A DNA stretch of 64,000 bases from an uncultured Pelagibacteraceae bacterium (GTDB taxonomy: Bacteria; Pseudomonadota; Alphaproteobacteria; Pelagibacterales; Pelagibacteraceae): contig CACFAT010000001.1 in assembly GCA_902564385.1 (NCBI GenBank), forward strand, positions 208,322 to 272,321. The letters are read 5' to 3'. The notes under the pieces are model-generated. The model saw only the letters and a program-made list of their open reading frames with translations, ran no database searches and was not told where the DNA came from. Within the stretch, counting starts at the first letter, position 1, and each line of letters opens with the position of its first letter. A program made the translations under genes and the position numbers. This document shows positions 19,557-30,230 of this stretch, piece after piece.

Positions 19557-20654
19557 TGGATCAGGAAATATTAAATATTAAGTCTGAAATTGAAAAGATA
19601 AATCAAAGAATAAAGGAGTTTCTTTGAAAAGAATGAAATTTTAGAAAAACTTCATAATTTTACAAGATCAATTGAAAAACCAAATTTTTGGCATGATAGA
19701 AAAAAAGCGGAAAAAATTTTAAAAGAAAAGACTATTTTAGAAAAACTAGTTAGCAATTTCAAATTTACATCAAATGAGAGTAAGGATTTATTTGATATTT
19801 ATGGTTTAGCTTTAGAAGAAAATAATCATGAAATTATAAACGAAACAACGTCAAAGATAAAAATACTTTTTAAAAAAGTTAAGCAAATTGAAATAAAATG
19901 CTTTCTATCAAATGAAAATGATACACTTGATAGTTATTTAGAGTTTCATGCGGGAGCTGGAGGGACCGAAAGCCAAGATTGGGCAGATATGTTGAGAAGA
20001 ATGTATATGAAGTGGGCGAACAAAAAAAACTATAATATAGAAGTTATAAGTGAACACAAAGGAGATGAAGCTGGCATTAAATCATCAGTTATAAAAATAA
20101 CCGGAGATTATATAAATGGATTATTAAAAAACGAGTCTGGAATACATAGATTGGTAAGGATTTCTCCATTTGACTCTGGTGCTAGACGACATACAAGTTT
20201 TGCGAGTGTTTGGGTATATCCAGTAATATCTGAAAATATTGAAATAGATATATTAGAAAAAGATTTAAGAGTTGATACATATAGATCAAGTGGTGCAGGT
20301 GGACAGCATGTTAATACTACTGATAGTGCAGTAAGAATAACACATTTGCCTACAAAAATTGTGGTACAATGTCAGAATGAAAGATCGCAGCACAAAAACA
20401 AAGAGACTTGTATGAATATGCTAAGAGCTAGACTTTATGATTACGAGTTGAAGAAAAAGCAAAAAGAAAATGAAAGTCTTGAGGATTCTAAATCTGAAAT
20501 AGGCTGGGGCCATCAAATAAGATCATATGTGCTACACCCTTACAAAATGGTAAAAGATAATAGAACTAATTTTGAAAGTTCTAGTCCTGAAAAAGTATTG
20601 GACGGTGAAATAGATAATTTTTTAGAAAGTTCTTTATACAAATTAAATGCGTAA
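19556..20654 (+). CDS. prfB: Peptide chain release factor 2, expressed through a programmed +1 frameshift
   Basis: Zero frame from ATG 19556: MDQEILNIKSEIEKINQRIKEFL-TGA(19625-19627). The +1 frame resumes at 19626 EKNEILEKLHNFTRSIEKPNFWHDRKKAEK... and continues to 20654 with the GGQ motif SSGAGGQHVNTTDSAVRITH. Track shows only 19989-20654. Confidence 0.95.
19613..19627 (+). promoter_or_regulatory. RF2-type +1 programmed frameshift site (AAGGAG-TTT-CTT-TGA)
   Basis: SD-like AAGGAG 3 nt before CTT TGA, same layout as the E. coli prfB site (AGGGGG TAT CTT TGA). Confidence 0.95.
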
Positions 20655-23229
20655 ATTAATTTCTATAATTATAATTTCAATAATTACTATCATTATTGCA
20701 ATTTTAATATTCCTAACAACAACAGGAATTAAAACAGATAATTTTAACAGCTTATTAAATGAAAAAGTTAACGAGATCGATCCAAAGATAAAATTAAAAT
20801 TAAATGAAGTGAATTTTAAATTAAATCCTTCTAATTTCGAATTCGAGATTTCTACCTTGGACCCTCAAATAGCAATTAATGACAAAAATATTGACTTAGA
20901 AAACATAAAGTTTGATCTAAATATTTCTGAATATATAAGAAATAAAAACCCAATCTCTAAGATATCAATAATTTCCAAAGAAAATAATATTGATCGATTT
21001 GTTGATTTTTTAAATGAATATGACTTTAATTTAGTAAGAAATTTAATATTTAAACAAATTAAAAAGGGTAAAGTAAAAATAATATCTAATATAACATTTG
21101 ATAAAAAAAGTCCCAAAAACATTAAATACACTTTAAATGGATCGGTAAAAGATGCAGAAATAAAATTACCCAGCCAATCAAAAATTGAAAATGTAAAATT
21201 TGATTTTTTAGTAGAACAGGACGTTTTAAATTTAAATAAAATAGAATTATCACTTGATAAAATCTTTATAGCTTCAGAAAAAATAAAAATTAAAAAAATT
21301 AATAATTATTTCGAAATTTCAGGAAATTTCAAAACAAATGAGACTAAAATCAATTTAAATAATTACAGAAAATTTATAAATTTTAATTTAGATTTAATAG
21401 ATGATAGAACTATAAATTTAAGCTCAGAGAATGAATTGTCATTTAAAATTGATAAAAAACTTAATGTTAAAGATTTAAGTATTACATCAAAATTAAATTT
21501 TGACGAATTATTTACAAAATCAAAATATCAAGATTTCATATATTTTAAAGATGGGAATATTTTAATTAATTACATTAAAGAAGAATTAAAAATTGTTTTG
21601 GATAGCAAGTTTTTATTTCAAAATAATAAATACAATAATAATAAAACACAAAATTTAATTAATATAATTTATAAAAAAAAACAAAATAAAGATGCTTTAG
21701 TCAATATAAATTTAAGTAATACGAAAAGCAAAATAAACTCTAAAGACTTTAAAAAATTTGTTCAATTTAAAAACTTTAGTCTTCAAGACCAAGATATCAC
21801 ATTTGGATCAGAAAATTTAATAAGTTTTAAATTAAATAAAAAAAATGAAATTCAAAATCTTAGTATTAAATCTATTTTAAAATCTAAAAGTATTTTAATT
21901 GACTATAAATCACAAAGAATAAAAAAATATTTTAGTGATTTTAAAAATCAAATAAAATTTAGTAATAGTCATTTAGATTTAGATTATAAAAATAAAAAAT
22001 TTAAATTTAACTTAAAAAGCAAATATTCTATTAATAATATAAATGAAAATGTATCTTTAAATGTTGAAAAAAAAGATAATAGGTACTTTTTTGATTTAGA
22101 TTTAGACCTAGATAGTGCAGAAATAAATATTGAAGAATTAAATTATCAAAAAAAGGCAGATGTAAAATCTGAATTGAAACTAAATGGAATTTATAAAGAT
22201 AATAATGAAATAATTTTTAAAAATATAAATTTTAATGAAGAAGAAAAAAGTATTATTGTTGAAAATCTTGAAATAGGAAAAAACGATAAAATTAAAAGTT
22301 TAGATTTATTTAAAATCGATATAATTAATAAAAACGAAAAAGATAATAAATTAGAATTTAAGAAAGTTAATAACAATTATTACTTAACCGGCAGTCAATT
22401 TGATGGATCTAAAAATATAAAAAATATATTAGGTAATTCTTCAAAATCGATATTTTCTAATTTCAAAAATTTGAACACTTATATTTATTTAGATATTGGA
22501 AAATATTTTGTTGATAACGTTTCTTATTTATCAAATGTTAAAGGTGAAATACAAATAAAGAGTAACAAAGTTTTTAACTCAAATATAAATGCAAAATTAA
22601 ATAATAAGAGAAAATTTAAATTAAATATCTTTACTAATGATAAAAAACAAAAAATTACATTTTTAGAAATAGAGCATCCTGAACCTTTTATAAAAAATTT
22701 CAAATTTATTAGAGGTTTTAAAGAGGGTAAATTGATATACGAGTCATCTAATTATGAAGGTGAAACAATATCAAATTTAAAAATTAATGATTTTAAAGTC
22801 CAAGAAGTTCCAGTTCTTGCTAAACTTTTAACATTAGCATCTCTTCAAGGCATAGCAGATCTTCTTACTGGCGAAGGTATACGATTTACTGATTTTGAGA
22901 TGGATTATGAGACTTTAGGAAACAACACTAAAATAAAAGAAATGTATGCGATAGGCCCAGCAATTTCACTTATGATGGAAGGTTATATCGTAAAAGATGA
23001 ATTAACTAGCTTGAAAGGAACGCTTGTGCCAGCAACAACTGTTAATAAAACAATTTCAAAAATACCAATGTTAGGCGATATATTAGTTGGAAAAAAAATT
23101 GGAGAAGGAGTATTTGGTGTAAGCTTTAAAATTAAAGGGCCACCGAAAAAACTTAAATCTACTGTTAATCCAATTAAAACTCTAACCCCAAGATTTATTA
23201 CAAGAACTTTGGAGAAAATTTCTAATTAA
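20647..23229 (+). CDS. AsmA/YhdP-like large envelope protein
   Basis: N-terminal TM anchor, long beta-rich Lys/Asn-rich region; C-terminus LASLQGIADLLTGEGIRFTDFEMDYE...IGPAISLMMEGYI resembles AsmA-like C-terminal regions. Confidence 0.7.
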   Translation: MRKLISIIIISIITIIIAILIFLTTTGIKTDNFNSLLNEKVNEIDPKIKLKLNEVNFKLNPSNFEFEISTLDPQIAINDKNIDLENIKFDLNISEYIRNKNPISKISIISKENNIDRFVDFLNEYDFNLVRNLIFKQIKKGKVKIISNITFDKKSPKNIKYTLNGSVKDAEIKLPSQSKIENVKFDFLVEQDVLNLNKIELSLDKIFIASEKIKIKKINNYFEISGNFKTNETKINLNNYRKFINFNLDLIDDRTINLSSENELSFKIDKKLNVKDLSITSKLNFDELFTKSKYQDFIYFKDGNILINYIKEELKIVLDSKFLFQNNKYNNNKTQNLINIIYKKKQNKDALVNINLSNTKSKINSKDFKKFVQFKNFSLQDQDITFGSENLISFKLNKKNEIQNLSIKSILKSKSILIDYKSQRIKKYFSDFKNQIKFSNSHLDLDYKNKKFKFNLKSKYSINNINENVSLNVEKKDNRYFFDLDLDLDSAEINIEELNYQKKADVKSELKLNGIYKDNNEIIFKNINFNEEEKSIIVENLEIGKNDKIKSLDLFKIDIINKNEKDNKLEFKKVNNNYYLTGSQFDGSKNIKNILGNSSKSIFSNFKNLNTYIYLDIGKYFVDNVSYLSNVKGEIQIKSNKVFNSNINAKLNNKRKFKLNIFTNDKKQKITFLEIEHPEPFIKNFKFIRGFKEGKLIYESSNYEGETISNLKINDFKVQEVPVLAKLLTLASLQGIADLLTGEGIRFTDFEMDYETLGNNTKIKEMYAIGPAISLMMEGYIVKDELTSLKGTLVPATTVNKTISKIPMLGDILVGKKIGEGVFGVSFKIKGPPKKLKSTVNPIKTLTPRFITRTLEKISN

Positions 23230-24449
23230 GTTACTATTTTATAATGTTTTTTCTTACCGATCGATACCTTTATAAAATTATTTTTTTTCATAAGCTCATT
23301 TGAAATTATAAATTTATCATCTGAAATAATTTCATTATTAATTTTAATACCATTAGATTTTATTAGTCTTCTTATTTCGCTTTTAGATAAGTTTTTATCA
23401 ATAATTGAGACTAAATTAACTACATCATTACCAATATTAGAGATATCTATTTTTGTATTTGGCAAATTTTCTCCGGTCGAGTTCTCGGAAAAAGAATTCT
23501 TAGCTATTTCTTCTGCTTTAGCAGCCTCACTAGCTCCATGTAGAATAGAGGTAGCCTTATTCGCTAAAATAATTTTTTGTTCATTAATATCACGATTACT
23601 TATTTCCTCTATTTCGGTTAAATTTAAATCTGTAAACATCTTAAGAAATTTTAATACATCTTTATCATCAACATTTCTCCAAAATTGCCAATAATCAAAA
23701 ACTGAAAACAATTTTTTATCTAACCAAATAGCACCACTTTCAGTTTTACCCATTTTAGCACCTGATGCTAAAGTTATAAGTTCTGTTGTTAAACCATAAA
23801 CTTCGTTAGATGAATATCTTTTTATTAGTTCAACTCCGTTTACAATATTACCCCATTGATCTGATCCTCCAATTTGAAGTAAACAATTCTCTGTCTTATT
23901 TAATTCTAAAAAATCGTAAGCTTGTAAAATCATATAATTAAATTCCATATAACTTAATGATTGCTCTCTCTCTAATCTTAACCTTACACTATCAAAACTT
24001 AACATTTTATTTATAGTAAAATGTTTTCCTATGTCTCTTAGAAAAGATATATAGTTCAAATTTTTTAGCCAGCTATAGTTATTAACAAAAACTGGAGCCA
24101 CTTTTTCATCTTCTGTCTCTAAAAATTTTTTTAGTATTTTCTCTATACTTTTTATATTTTCTTCTATTTCATTTTCTTCTAAAATTTTTCTTGTTTTATC
24201 TTTACCAGATGGATCTCCTATCCTAGTAGTTCCTCCACCAAGCAAAACAATTGGTTTATGTCCATGTTTTTGCATTAATCTTAAGCACATGATTTGAAGC
24301 AAACTACCTACGTGTAAACTTTGAGCAGTGCAATCAAAGCCTATATATCCTTTTATACTCTCTTCATTCAGCTTCTTTGAAAGAGCTTTTTCATCTGTGC
24401 ATTGATAAAAATATCCTCTGTCTTTAAATTCTTTTAAAAATTCATTCAT
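23226..24449 (-). CDS. tyrS: Tyrosine--tRNA ligase
   Basis: YIGFDCTAQSLHVGSLLQI, GGGTTRIGDPSGK, QIGGSDQWGNIVNG, KMGKTESGAIWLD. Confidence 0.97.
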   Translation of the reverse strand: MNEFLKEFKDRGYFYQCTDEKALSKKLNEESIKGYIGFDCTAQSLHVGSLLQIMCLRLMQKHGHKPIVLLGGGTTRIGDPSGKDKTRKILEENEIEENIKSIEKILKKFLETEDEKVAPVFVNNYSWLKNLNYISFLRDIGKHFTINKMLSFDSVRLRLEREQSLSYMEFNYMILQAYDFLELNKTENCLLQIGGSDQWGNIVNGVELIKRYSSNEVYGLTTELITLASGAKMGKTESGAIWLDKKLFSVFDYWQFWRNVDDKDVLKFLKMFTDLNLTEIEEISNRDINEQKIILANKATSILHGASEAAKAEEIAKNSFSENSTGENLPNTKIDISNIGNDVVNLVSIIDKNLSKSEIRRLIKSNGIKINNEIISDDKFIISNELMKKNNFIKVSIGKKKHYKIVT

Positions 24450-24496
24450 AAATGGTACTTTTAATATACATATTTAAATAAAAATAATAATCAATA

Positions 24497-25600
24497 ATGG
24501 ATAATTCTTTTATAGCACTGGGTTTAATGAGTGGTACATCTCTTGATGGCATTGATGCAAGTATTATCAAATCAGATGGTGAAAATAATTTAGACATAAT
24601 AGATAATAAGTACTTCAATTATCCTGAAGAATTTAAAAAAAGACTTTCTTCTTTTATTTTGAATATAAATAATAGAACAGATGTAGAGGAAAATATAAGC
24701 ACTTATAAATCTTTAGAAAGAGATCTAACTCTTTATCATTCAAAAATATCAAAGAAAATTATTAGTGAAAATAATTTAAATATTCAACTAATTGGCTTTC
24801 ATGGACAAACGATAATTCATAAACCTAAAGATGGATATTCTATACAAATGGGAGATGCAAATTTACTCTCGCAAGAATTAAAAGAAAAGGTAATTTATAA
24901 TTTTAGAGCAAATGATATTAAAAATAATGGAGAAGGCGCTCCGTTAACTCCCGTTTATCATAAACTTTTAATAAATAAATTTAAGATAAATAATCCTACA
25001 TTAATTTTAAACATAGGAGGTATATCAAATTACACCTATTGTTTTAATGATACCTTAGCTGCAAAAGATATTGGTCCTGGAAATGTTTTAATGGATGGGT
25101 ACTTAAAAAAAACAAAAGGAATAGATTATGATAAAAATGGAGATATAGCGTTATCTGGAAACATAAATAAAGATATAATTAATCAATTTTATGAACATGA
25201 GTTTTATAATGTACAGCAAAAGCATTCTTTTGATAGAAACGAATTCGATTTTAGTTTTGTTAAAGGATTGGAATTTCAAGATGCAGTAGCAACATTAACG
25301 TATTTCACAGCATTGATTATATCAAATAACATAAAAAAAAAGTTTGAAAATCAAAATGAAATTGAAATTATTTTATGCGGTGGAGGAAGAAAAAATATCA
25401 CATTAGTCAATCATCTAAAAGACTTAATGAAATATAAAATATATCAAATTGATGATTTTAAAATTGATGGAGATTTTATAGAGTCCCAAGCTTTTGCATA
25501 TTTATCAATAAGATCTTATCTAAAGAAACTAATAAGTTTTCCGAGTACTACTAACGTAAAAAGTCCAGTTACAGGTGGAGAGATTAAAATAAATTATTAG
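24497..25600 (+). CDS. anmK: Anhydro-N-acetylmuramic acid kinase
   Basis: LGLMSGTSLDGIDASI, GFHGQTIIHKP, LILNIGGISN, DIGPGNVLMD. Confidence 0.96.
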   Translation: MDNSFIALGLMSGTSLDGIDASIIKSDGENNLDIIDNKYFNYPEEFKKRLSSFILNINNRTDVEENISTYKSLERDLTLYHSKISKKIISENNLNIQLIGFHGQTIIHKPKDGYSIQMGDANLLSQELKEKVIYNFRANDIKNNGEGAPLTPVYHKLLINKFKINNPTLILNIGGISNYTYCFNDTLAAKDIGPGNVLMDGYLKKTKGIDYDKNGDIALSGNINKDIINQFYEHEFYNVQQKHSFDRNEFDFSFVKGLEFQDAVATLTYFTALIISNNIKKKFENQNEIEIILCGGGRKNITLVNHLKDLMKYKIYQIDDFKIDGDFIESQAFAYLSIRSYLKKLISFPSTTNVKSPVTGGEIKINY

Positions 25601-26262
25601 TATAAAGCAGTTTCTTTTTTTATATATTTACTTAAAGATTTTATTAAAGCTGTATCAGCTTTTGAAAAAAAATGATTTGCTTCTGAAACAATATCAAAAT
25701 CTACTTTGATACCTTTTTGAGCACTTAATCTTTTATTTAATTCATTTATATGATCAAAAGGAACCAATTCATCTTTCTTCCCATGTATTATAAGACCAGA
25801 TGTTGGGCAAGGTGATAAAAATGAAAAATCATATACATTAGGCTGAGGCGATATAGCTATGAATCTATTTATTTCTGGTCTTCTCATTAATAACTGCATC
25901 GCTATTAAAGAACCAAAAGAAAACCCAGAAATCCAACATTGAGAGTTATCAAAATTTTCTCTTTCCAGCCAGTCTAACGCTGCTGCAGCATCAGCAAGTT
26001 CTCCTTGGCCATTATCAAATTCTCCATCACTTTTTCCAACACCTCTAAAATTTACTCTACAAACTGAAAAATTATTATCCACAAAAGTTTGAAAAGTATC
26101 GACAACAACCTTGTTATTCATTGTACCTCCATATTGAGGATGAGGGTGAAGCACCAAAGCAATAGGAGAGGTATTTTTTTTACTTTTAAAATACTTTGCT
26201 TCCAATCTACCAGCTGGACCTGGAATAAAGATTTCTGAAATTTTTGTATCTGTAGATGGCAT
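25597..26262 (-). CDS. Alpha/beta hydrolase (dienelactone-hydrolase-like)
   Basis: LVLHPHPQYGGTMNNKVV, VNFRGVGKSDG, WISGFSFGSLIAMQLL (GxSxG nucleophile elbow), terminal catalytic His NHFF. Confidence 0.9.
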   Translation of the reverse strand: MPSTDTKISEIFIPGPAGRLEAKYFKSKKNTSPIALVLHPHPQYGGTMNNKVVVDTFQTFVDNNFSVCRVNFRGVGKSDGEFDNGQGELADAAAALDWLERENFDNSQCWISGFSFGSLIAMQLLMRRPEINRFIAISPQPNVYDFSFLSPCPTSGLIIHGKKDELVPFDHINELNKRLSAQKGIKVDFDIVSEANHFFSKADTALIKSLSKYIKKETALY

Positions 26263-26343
26263 TGATTATCAGTCTCAAAAAAAAATTACATTTTTCTATC
26301 AAAACTAAGCGACAAAATGCAAGCATTTAAAATATTCCCAATC

Positions 26344-26371
26344 TTGACTAAATTAGTCAGGTATATATAAA
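26344..26371 (+). promoter_or_regulatory. Putative iscR-suf promoter with inverted repeat over the -35 element
   Basis: TTGACT (26344-26349), 16 bp, TATAAA (26366-26371); inverted repeat GACTA-AAT-TAGTC (26346-26358) overlaps the -35, as expected for Rrf2/IscR autoregulation. Confidence 0.6.
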
Positions 26372-26391
26372 GCCCGTGAATTGCGGAAAAT

Positions 26392-26814
26392 ATGAAATTA
26401 TCAACCAAAAGTAGATACGCAGTGATGGCACTAGCCGACATAGCGAGATTTGAAAATAATGAGCCAATATCTCTAAGAGATATTTCAATCAGACAAGGAA
26501 TATCCTTAGTCTACCTTGAGCAATTATTTTTAAAATTAAAAAAAAATGAAATCGTAAGAAGCATAAGGGGAAAAAAAGGAGGTTATGCTCTTAATAAAAC
26601 TCCTAATGAAATAAAAATTTCAGACATTCTTTGTGCTGTGGAAGAAAAAGTTAAAACAATAGGTTGTCAAAAGCATTCAAAAAAAGGATGCAATGGAAAA
26701 TCTGCTAAATGCATAACTCATAATTTATGGGATGAGCTAGAGAGACACATAAACTTATTCTTCGAAGAAAAAAATCTTGGCGACCTAATATACAAAACAG
26801 AAAATAGATTGTAA
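26392..26814 (+). CDS. iscR: Rrf2 family transcriptional regulator, IscR-like
   Basis: [18 protein letters not shown], wHTH; three Cys plus His in [19 protein letters not shown]; first gene of the suf operon. Confidence 0.92.
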   Translation: MKLSTKSRYAVMALADIARFENNEPISLRDISIRQGISLVYLEQLFLKLKKNEIVRSIRGKKGGYALNKTPNEIKISDILCAVEEKVKTIGCQKHSKKGCNGKSAKCITHNLWDELERHINLFFEEKNLGDLIYKTENRL

Positions 26815-28250
26815 TGAGAGATAAACAAATAGAAGATTTAAAAGATTATAAATACGGCTTTTCGACAGATATTGAAAGTTTTAAAGCCCCAAAAGGTTTA
26901 AATGAAGAAGTTATAAGATTTATATCAAATATAAAAAAAGAACCAGACTGGCTACTTCAATGGAGGTTAAAAGCATTTGAAAGATTAAAAGTATTAAAAG
27001 AACCTGATTGGCAAAAGCCAAAATACCCTAAAATTGATTATCAAGATCTATATTATTATTCTGCACCTAAAAGTTTTAAAGAAAAGCCAAAAAATTTAGA
27101 AGATTTAGATCCAAAATTGCTTGAGACTTACAAAAAATTAGGAATACCACTTCAAGAACAAAAGAGATTAAACGGTATTGCAGTTGATGCTGTGTTTGAC
27201 TCGGTATCTGTCGCTACTACTTTTAAAGATACTTTAACAAAAAAAGGAATTATTTTTTGCTCTATTTCTGAAGCAATACAAAAACATCCAGATTTAGTTA
27301 GAAAATATTTAGGTTCAGTTATACCAATAACCGATCACTTCTTTGCTACATTAAACTCGGCAGTTTTCACTGATGGATCATTTGTTTACATACCACCAAA
27401 TGTAAAATGCCCGATGGAACTATCAACCTATTTTAGAATTAATGCATCAGACACTGGTCAGTTCGAAAGAACATTAATCATTGCTGATAAAGGTAGTTAT
27501 GTAAGTTATTTAGAAGGATGTACTGCGCCAATGAGAGATGAAAATCAGTTACATGCAGCTAATGTAGAATTGATTGCTTTAGATGATGCAGAGATTAAAT
27601 ATTCTACAGTACAAAATTGGTATCCTGGAGATAAAGATGGAAAAGGAGGTATATATAATTTTGTAACTAAAAGAGGATTGTGTAAAGGTAAAAATTCAAA
27701 AATTTCATGGACACAAGTAGAGACTGGTTCTGCAATTACTTGGAAATATCCAAGTTGTATTTTAAAAGGTGATAACTCAATTGGTGAATTTTATTCAATT
27801 GCAATTACAAATAATCATCAGAAAGCTGACACTGGAACTAAGATGATTCATTTAGGAAAAAATACAAAAAGTAAAATTATTTCAAAAGGTATTAGTGCAG
27901 GTAAATCAGATATGACCTACAGAGGTTTAGTAGATATTTCAAAAAATGCATCTAATTCAACAAATTATACTCAATGTGATTCATTACTAATGGGCAACAA
28001 CTGTGGAGCACACACAGTACCTTATATTAAGAATAAAAATTCTAATTCTAGTATTGCTCATGAAGCGACCACATCAAAAATAAGTGAAGACCAACTTCAT
28101 TATTGTCAGCAAAGAGGACTAAATCAAGAAGAAGCTGTAGGACTTATTGTTAATGGTTTTTGTAAAGAGGTTTTACAACAATTACCTATGGAGTTTGCTG
28201 TTGAAGCACAAAAACTAGTTGGAATAAGTTTAGAGGGAAGTGTTGGTTAA
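26814..28250 (+). CDS. sufB: Fe-S cluster assembly protein SufB
   Basis: [27 protein letters not shown], SufB/SufD core; upstream of sufC. Confidence 0.97.
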   Translation: MRDKQIEDLKDYKYGFSTDIESFKAPKGLNEEVIRFISNIKKEPDWLLQWRLKAFERLKVLKEPDWQKPKYPKIDYQDLYYYSAPKSFKEKPKNLEDLDPKLLETYKKLGIPLQEQKRLNGIAVDAVFDSVSVATTFKDTLTKKGIIFCSISEAIQKHPDLVRKYLGSVIPITDHFFATLNSAVFTDGSFVYIPPNVKCPMELSTYFRINASDTGQFERTLIIADKGSYVSYLEGCTAPMRDENQLHAANVELIALDDAEIKYSTVQNWYPGDKDGKGGIYNFVTKRGLCKGKNSKISWTQVETGSAITWKYPSCILKGDNSIGEFYSIAITNNHQKADTGTKMIHLGKNTKSKIISKGISAGKSDMTYRGLVDISKNASNSTNYTQCDSLLMGNNCGAHTVPYIKNKNSNSSIAHEATTSKISEDQLHYCQQRGLNQEEAVGLIVNGFCKEVLQQLPMEFAVEAQKLVGISLEGSVG

Positions 28251-28985
28251 ATGTTAAAAATAAACAATTTAAATGCAAAAATTCAAGAAAAATCCATCTT
28301 AAGTGGTTTAAATCTTGAGATAAAACCAGGTGAGGTGCATGCAATAATGGGGCCCAATGGATCAGGAAAGAGCACATTGTCAAATATTCTATCAGGTAAA
28401 AAGGGATACGAGGTATCAGGAGAAGTATTATACGAAAATAGTAATCTATTTGACTTTGAAACAGAGGAAAGAGCGCACAAAGGTATTTTTTTAGCTTTCC
28501 AATATCCGTTGGAAATACCTGGGGTTAATACAAATATTTTTTTAAAAACATCATTAAATTCAATTAGAAAAGCTAGAGGCGAAAAAGAATTAGATGCATT
28601 AGAATTTTTAAAATTAGTCAAAGAAAAAGCAAAAGAATTAAAATTTGATGAAGAAAAATTAAATAGACAATTAAATGTTGGTTTTTCTGGTGGTGAAAAA
28701 AAGAAAAACGAAATTTTACAAATGTCAATTTTAGATCCAAAATTATCTATACTAGATGAAACTGACTCTGGATTAGATATAGATGCTCTTAAAATAGTTG
28801 CAGATGGAGTTAACTCATTAAGGAAAAAAAATAATTCCTTTCTTATAATAACACACTATCAAAGACTACTTGATTATATAAAACCTGACTTTGTGCATGT
28901 TCTTATGGGTGGAAAAATTATTAAATCAGGAGGCGCAGAATTAGCTTTAGAGTTAGAAAAAAAAGGATATGAAAATTTCAATTAA
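28251..28985 (+). CDS. sufC: Fe-S cluster assembly ATPase SufC
   Basis: ABC ATPase: GPNGSGKSTLSNILSG, NVGFSGGEKKKNEILQM, LDETDSGLDIDALK. Confidence 0.97.
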   Translation: MLKINNLNAKIQEKSILSGLNLEIKPGEVHAIMGPNGSGKSTLSNILSGKKGYEVSGEVLYENSNLFDFETEERAHKGIFLAFQYPLEIPGVNTNIFLKTSLNSIRKARGEKELDALEFLKLVKEKAKELKFDEEKLNRQLNVGFSGGEKKKNEILQMSILDPKLSILDETDSGLDIDALKIVADGVNSLRKKNNSFLIITHYQRLLDYIKPDFVHVLMGGKIIKSGGAELALELEKKGYENFN

Positions 28986-30230
28986 ATGGAACAAAAATTA
29001 AAAACAGATTTTGATAAATTTATAAGTACTTCTAATTTCTCAAGCCAAGAGATTAAATTAAAAAAAGAAGCTCTTGATAATTTTTTGAAAAATGGATTTC
29101 CTAGCAGAAAATTAGAAAACTGGAAATTTTCAGATATAAACCAGATAATTCAAAAAAATATTGGTGAACTAACATTTTATAATGATTACAACATTAAAAA
29201 TGAAATTAACGACGAAATTTTTATAAAGGAAATTGAACATAATAAAATTGTTATTGTTAACGGTAAAGTTGAGCAATTTAGTTTCGAATATGAAGAAAGC
29301 GATAAAATTAATTTAAAGACTTTAGATAATTTTAACCAAAACCCAAATGATGATAATTCTCTTTTAAGTCTAAATAATTCTTTTTCTAATAAAATACATA
29401 ATATTTTAGTTAAAAAAAATTATTCACTCAAAAAGCCTTTAATTATATATCAAATAACAAATGAGAAATTGAGTAACACTAATATTAATTTTCAACTAAA
29501 CTTTGAGCTAGAAGAAAACAGCTCAATAAAAATTATTAATCTTTCTGACGATAATTCAGAAAAGAATTTCATTAACAATTTATTTAATTTTAATCTTGGT
29601 AAAAATGCAATTCTTAAGAATTACAAACTGGATAGAAAAACCAATACAAATATTAAGTATGATTATTCTAGTATTACCCAAAAAGAAAATAGTATTTCTG
29701 AAACATTTATATTTTCATCTGGTTCAGATTATATAAAAAATGAAGTCAGCTGTAATCTTGAAGGTCAATATTCGTCGGCATTTATTAATGGAATACACTC
29801 ATTGTCTAAAAATAAACACCACGAAATAAGAACTAATACTAACCATTTGTATGAAAACACGAAAAGTTATCAGTTAATAAAAAGTGTAATTGATGACAGT
29901 TCAAAGTCTGTATACCAAGGAAAAATATATGTGGATTCTAAAGCTCAAAAAACTGATGGTTATCAATTAAGTAAAGCAGTGCTTTTAAATGAACAAGCAG
30001 AATTTAATGCAAAGCCTGAACTAGAAATTTATGCTGATGACGTTAAATGCTCACATGGTTCTGCATCAGGTAGTTTAGATGAAGATTCTATTTTTTATTT
30101 AATGTGTAGAGGATTAGACAAAAAAACTGCAAAAGAATTATTAATTACCGGTTTTCTTTTAGATGTTGTTGAAAAAATTACAGATGAAGAAATTAAAAAA
30201 TTATTAAAAAATATGATTGGATTAAATTAA
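28986..30230 (+). CDS. sufD: Fe-S cluster assembly protein SufD
   Basis: SufBD C-terminal core: KAQKTDGYQLSKAVLLNEQAEFNAKPELEIYADDVKCSHGSASG. Confidence 0.95.
   Translation: MEQKLKTDFDKFISTSNFSSQEIKLKKEALDNFLKNGFPSRKLENWKFSDINQIIQKNIGELTFYNDYNIKNEINDEIFIKEIEHNKIVIVNGKVEQFSFEYEESDKINLKTLDNFNQNPNDDNSLLSLNNSFSNKIHNILVKKNYSLKKPLIIYQITNEKLSNTNINFQLNFELEENSSIKIINLSDDNSEKNFINNLFNFNLGKNAILKNYKLDRKTNTNIKYDYSSITQKENSISETFIFSSGSDYIKNEVSCNLEGQYSSAFINGIHSLSKNKHHEIRTNTNHLYENTKSYQLIKSVIDDSSKSVYQGKIYVDSKAQKTDGYQLSKAVLLNEQAEFNAKPELEIYADDVKCSHGSASGSLDEDSIFYLMCRGLDKKTAKELLITGFLLDVVEKITDEEIKKLLKNMIGLN

Noticed and set aside
28283-28621. 112-aa antisense ORF inside sufC, and similar nested ORFs (e.g. 6259-6666, 7121-7333, 12320-12556, 13352-13561, 13772-13993, 47521-47751, 53486-53710, 57678-57923, 61353-61700)
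   Set aside because: All are opposite strongly recognised genes, with low-complexity translations and no supporting signals.
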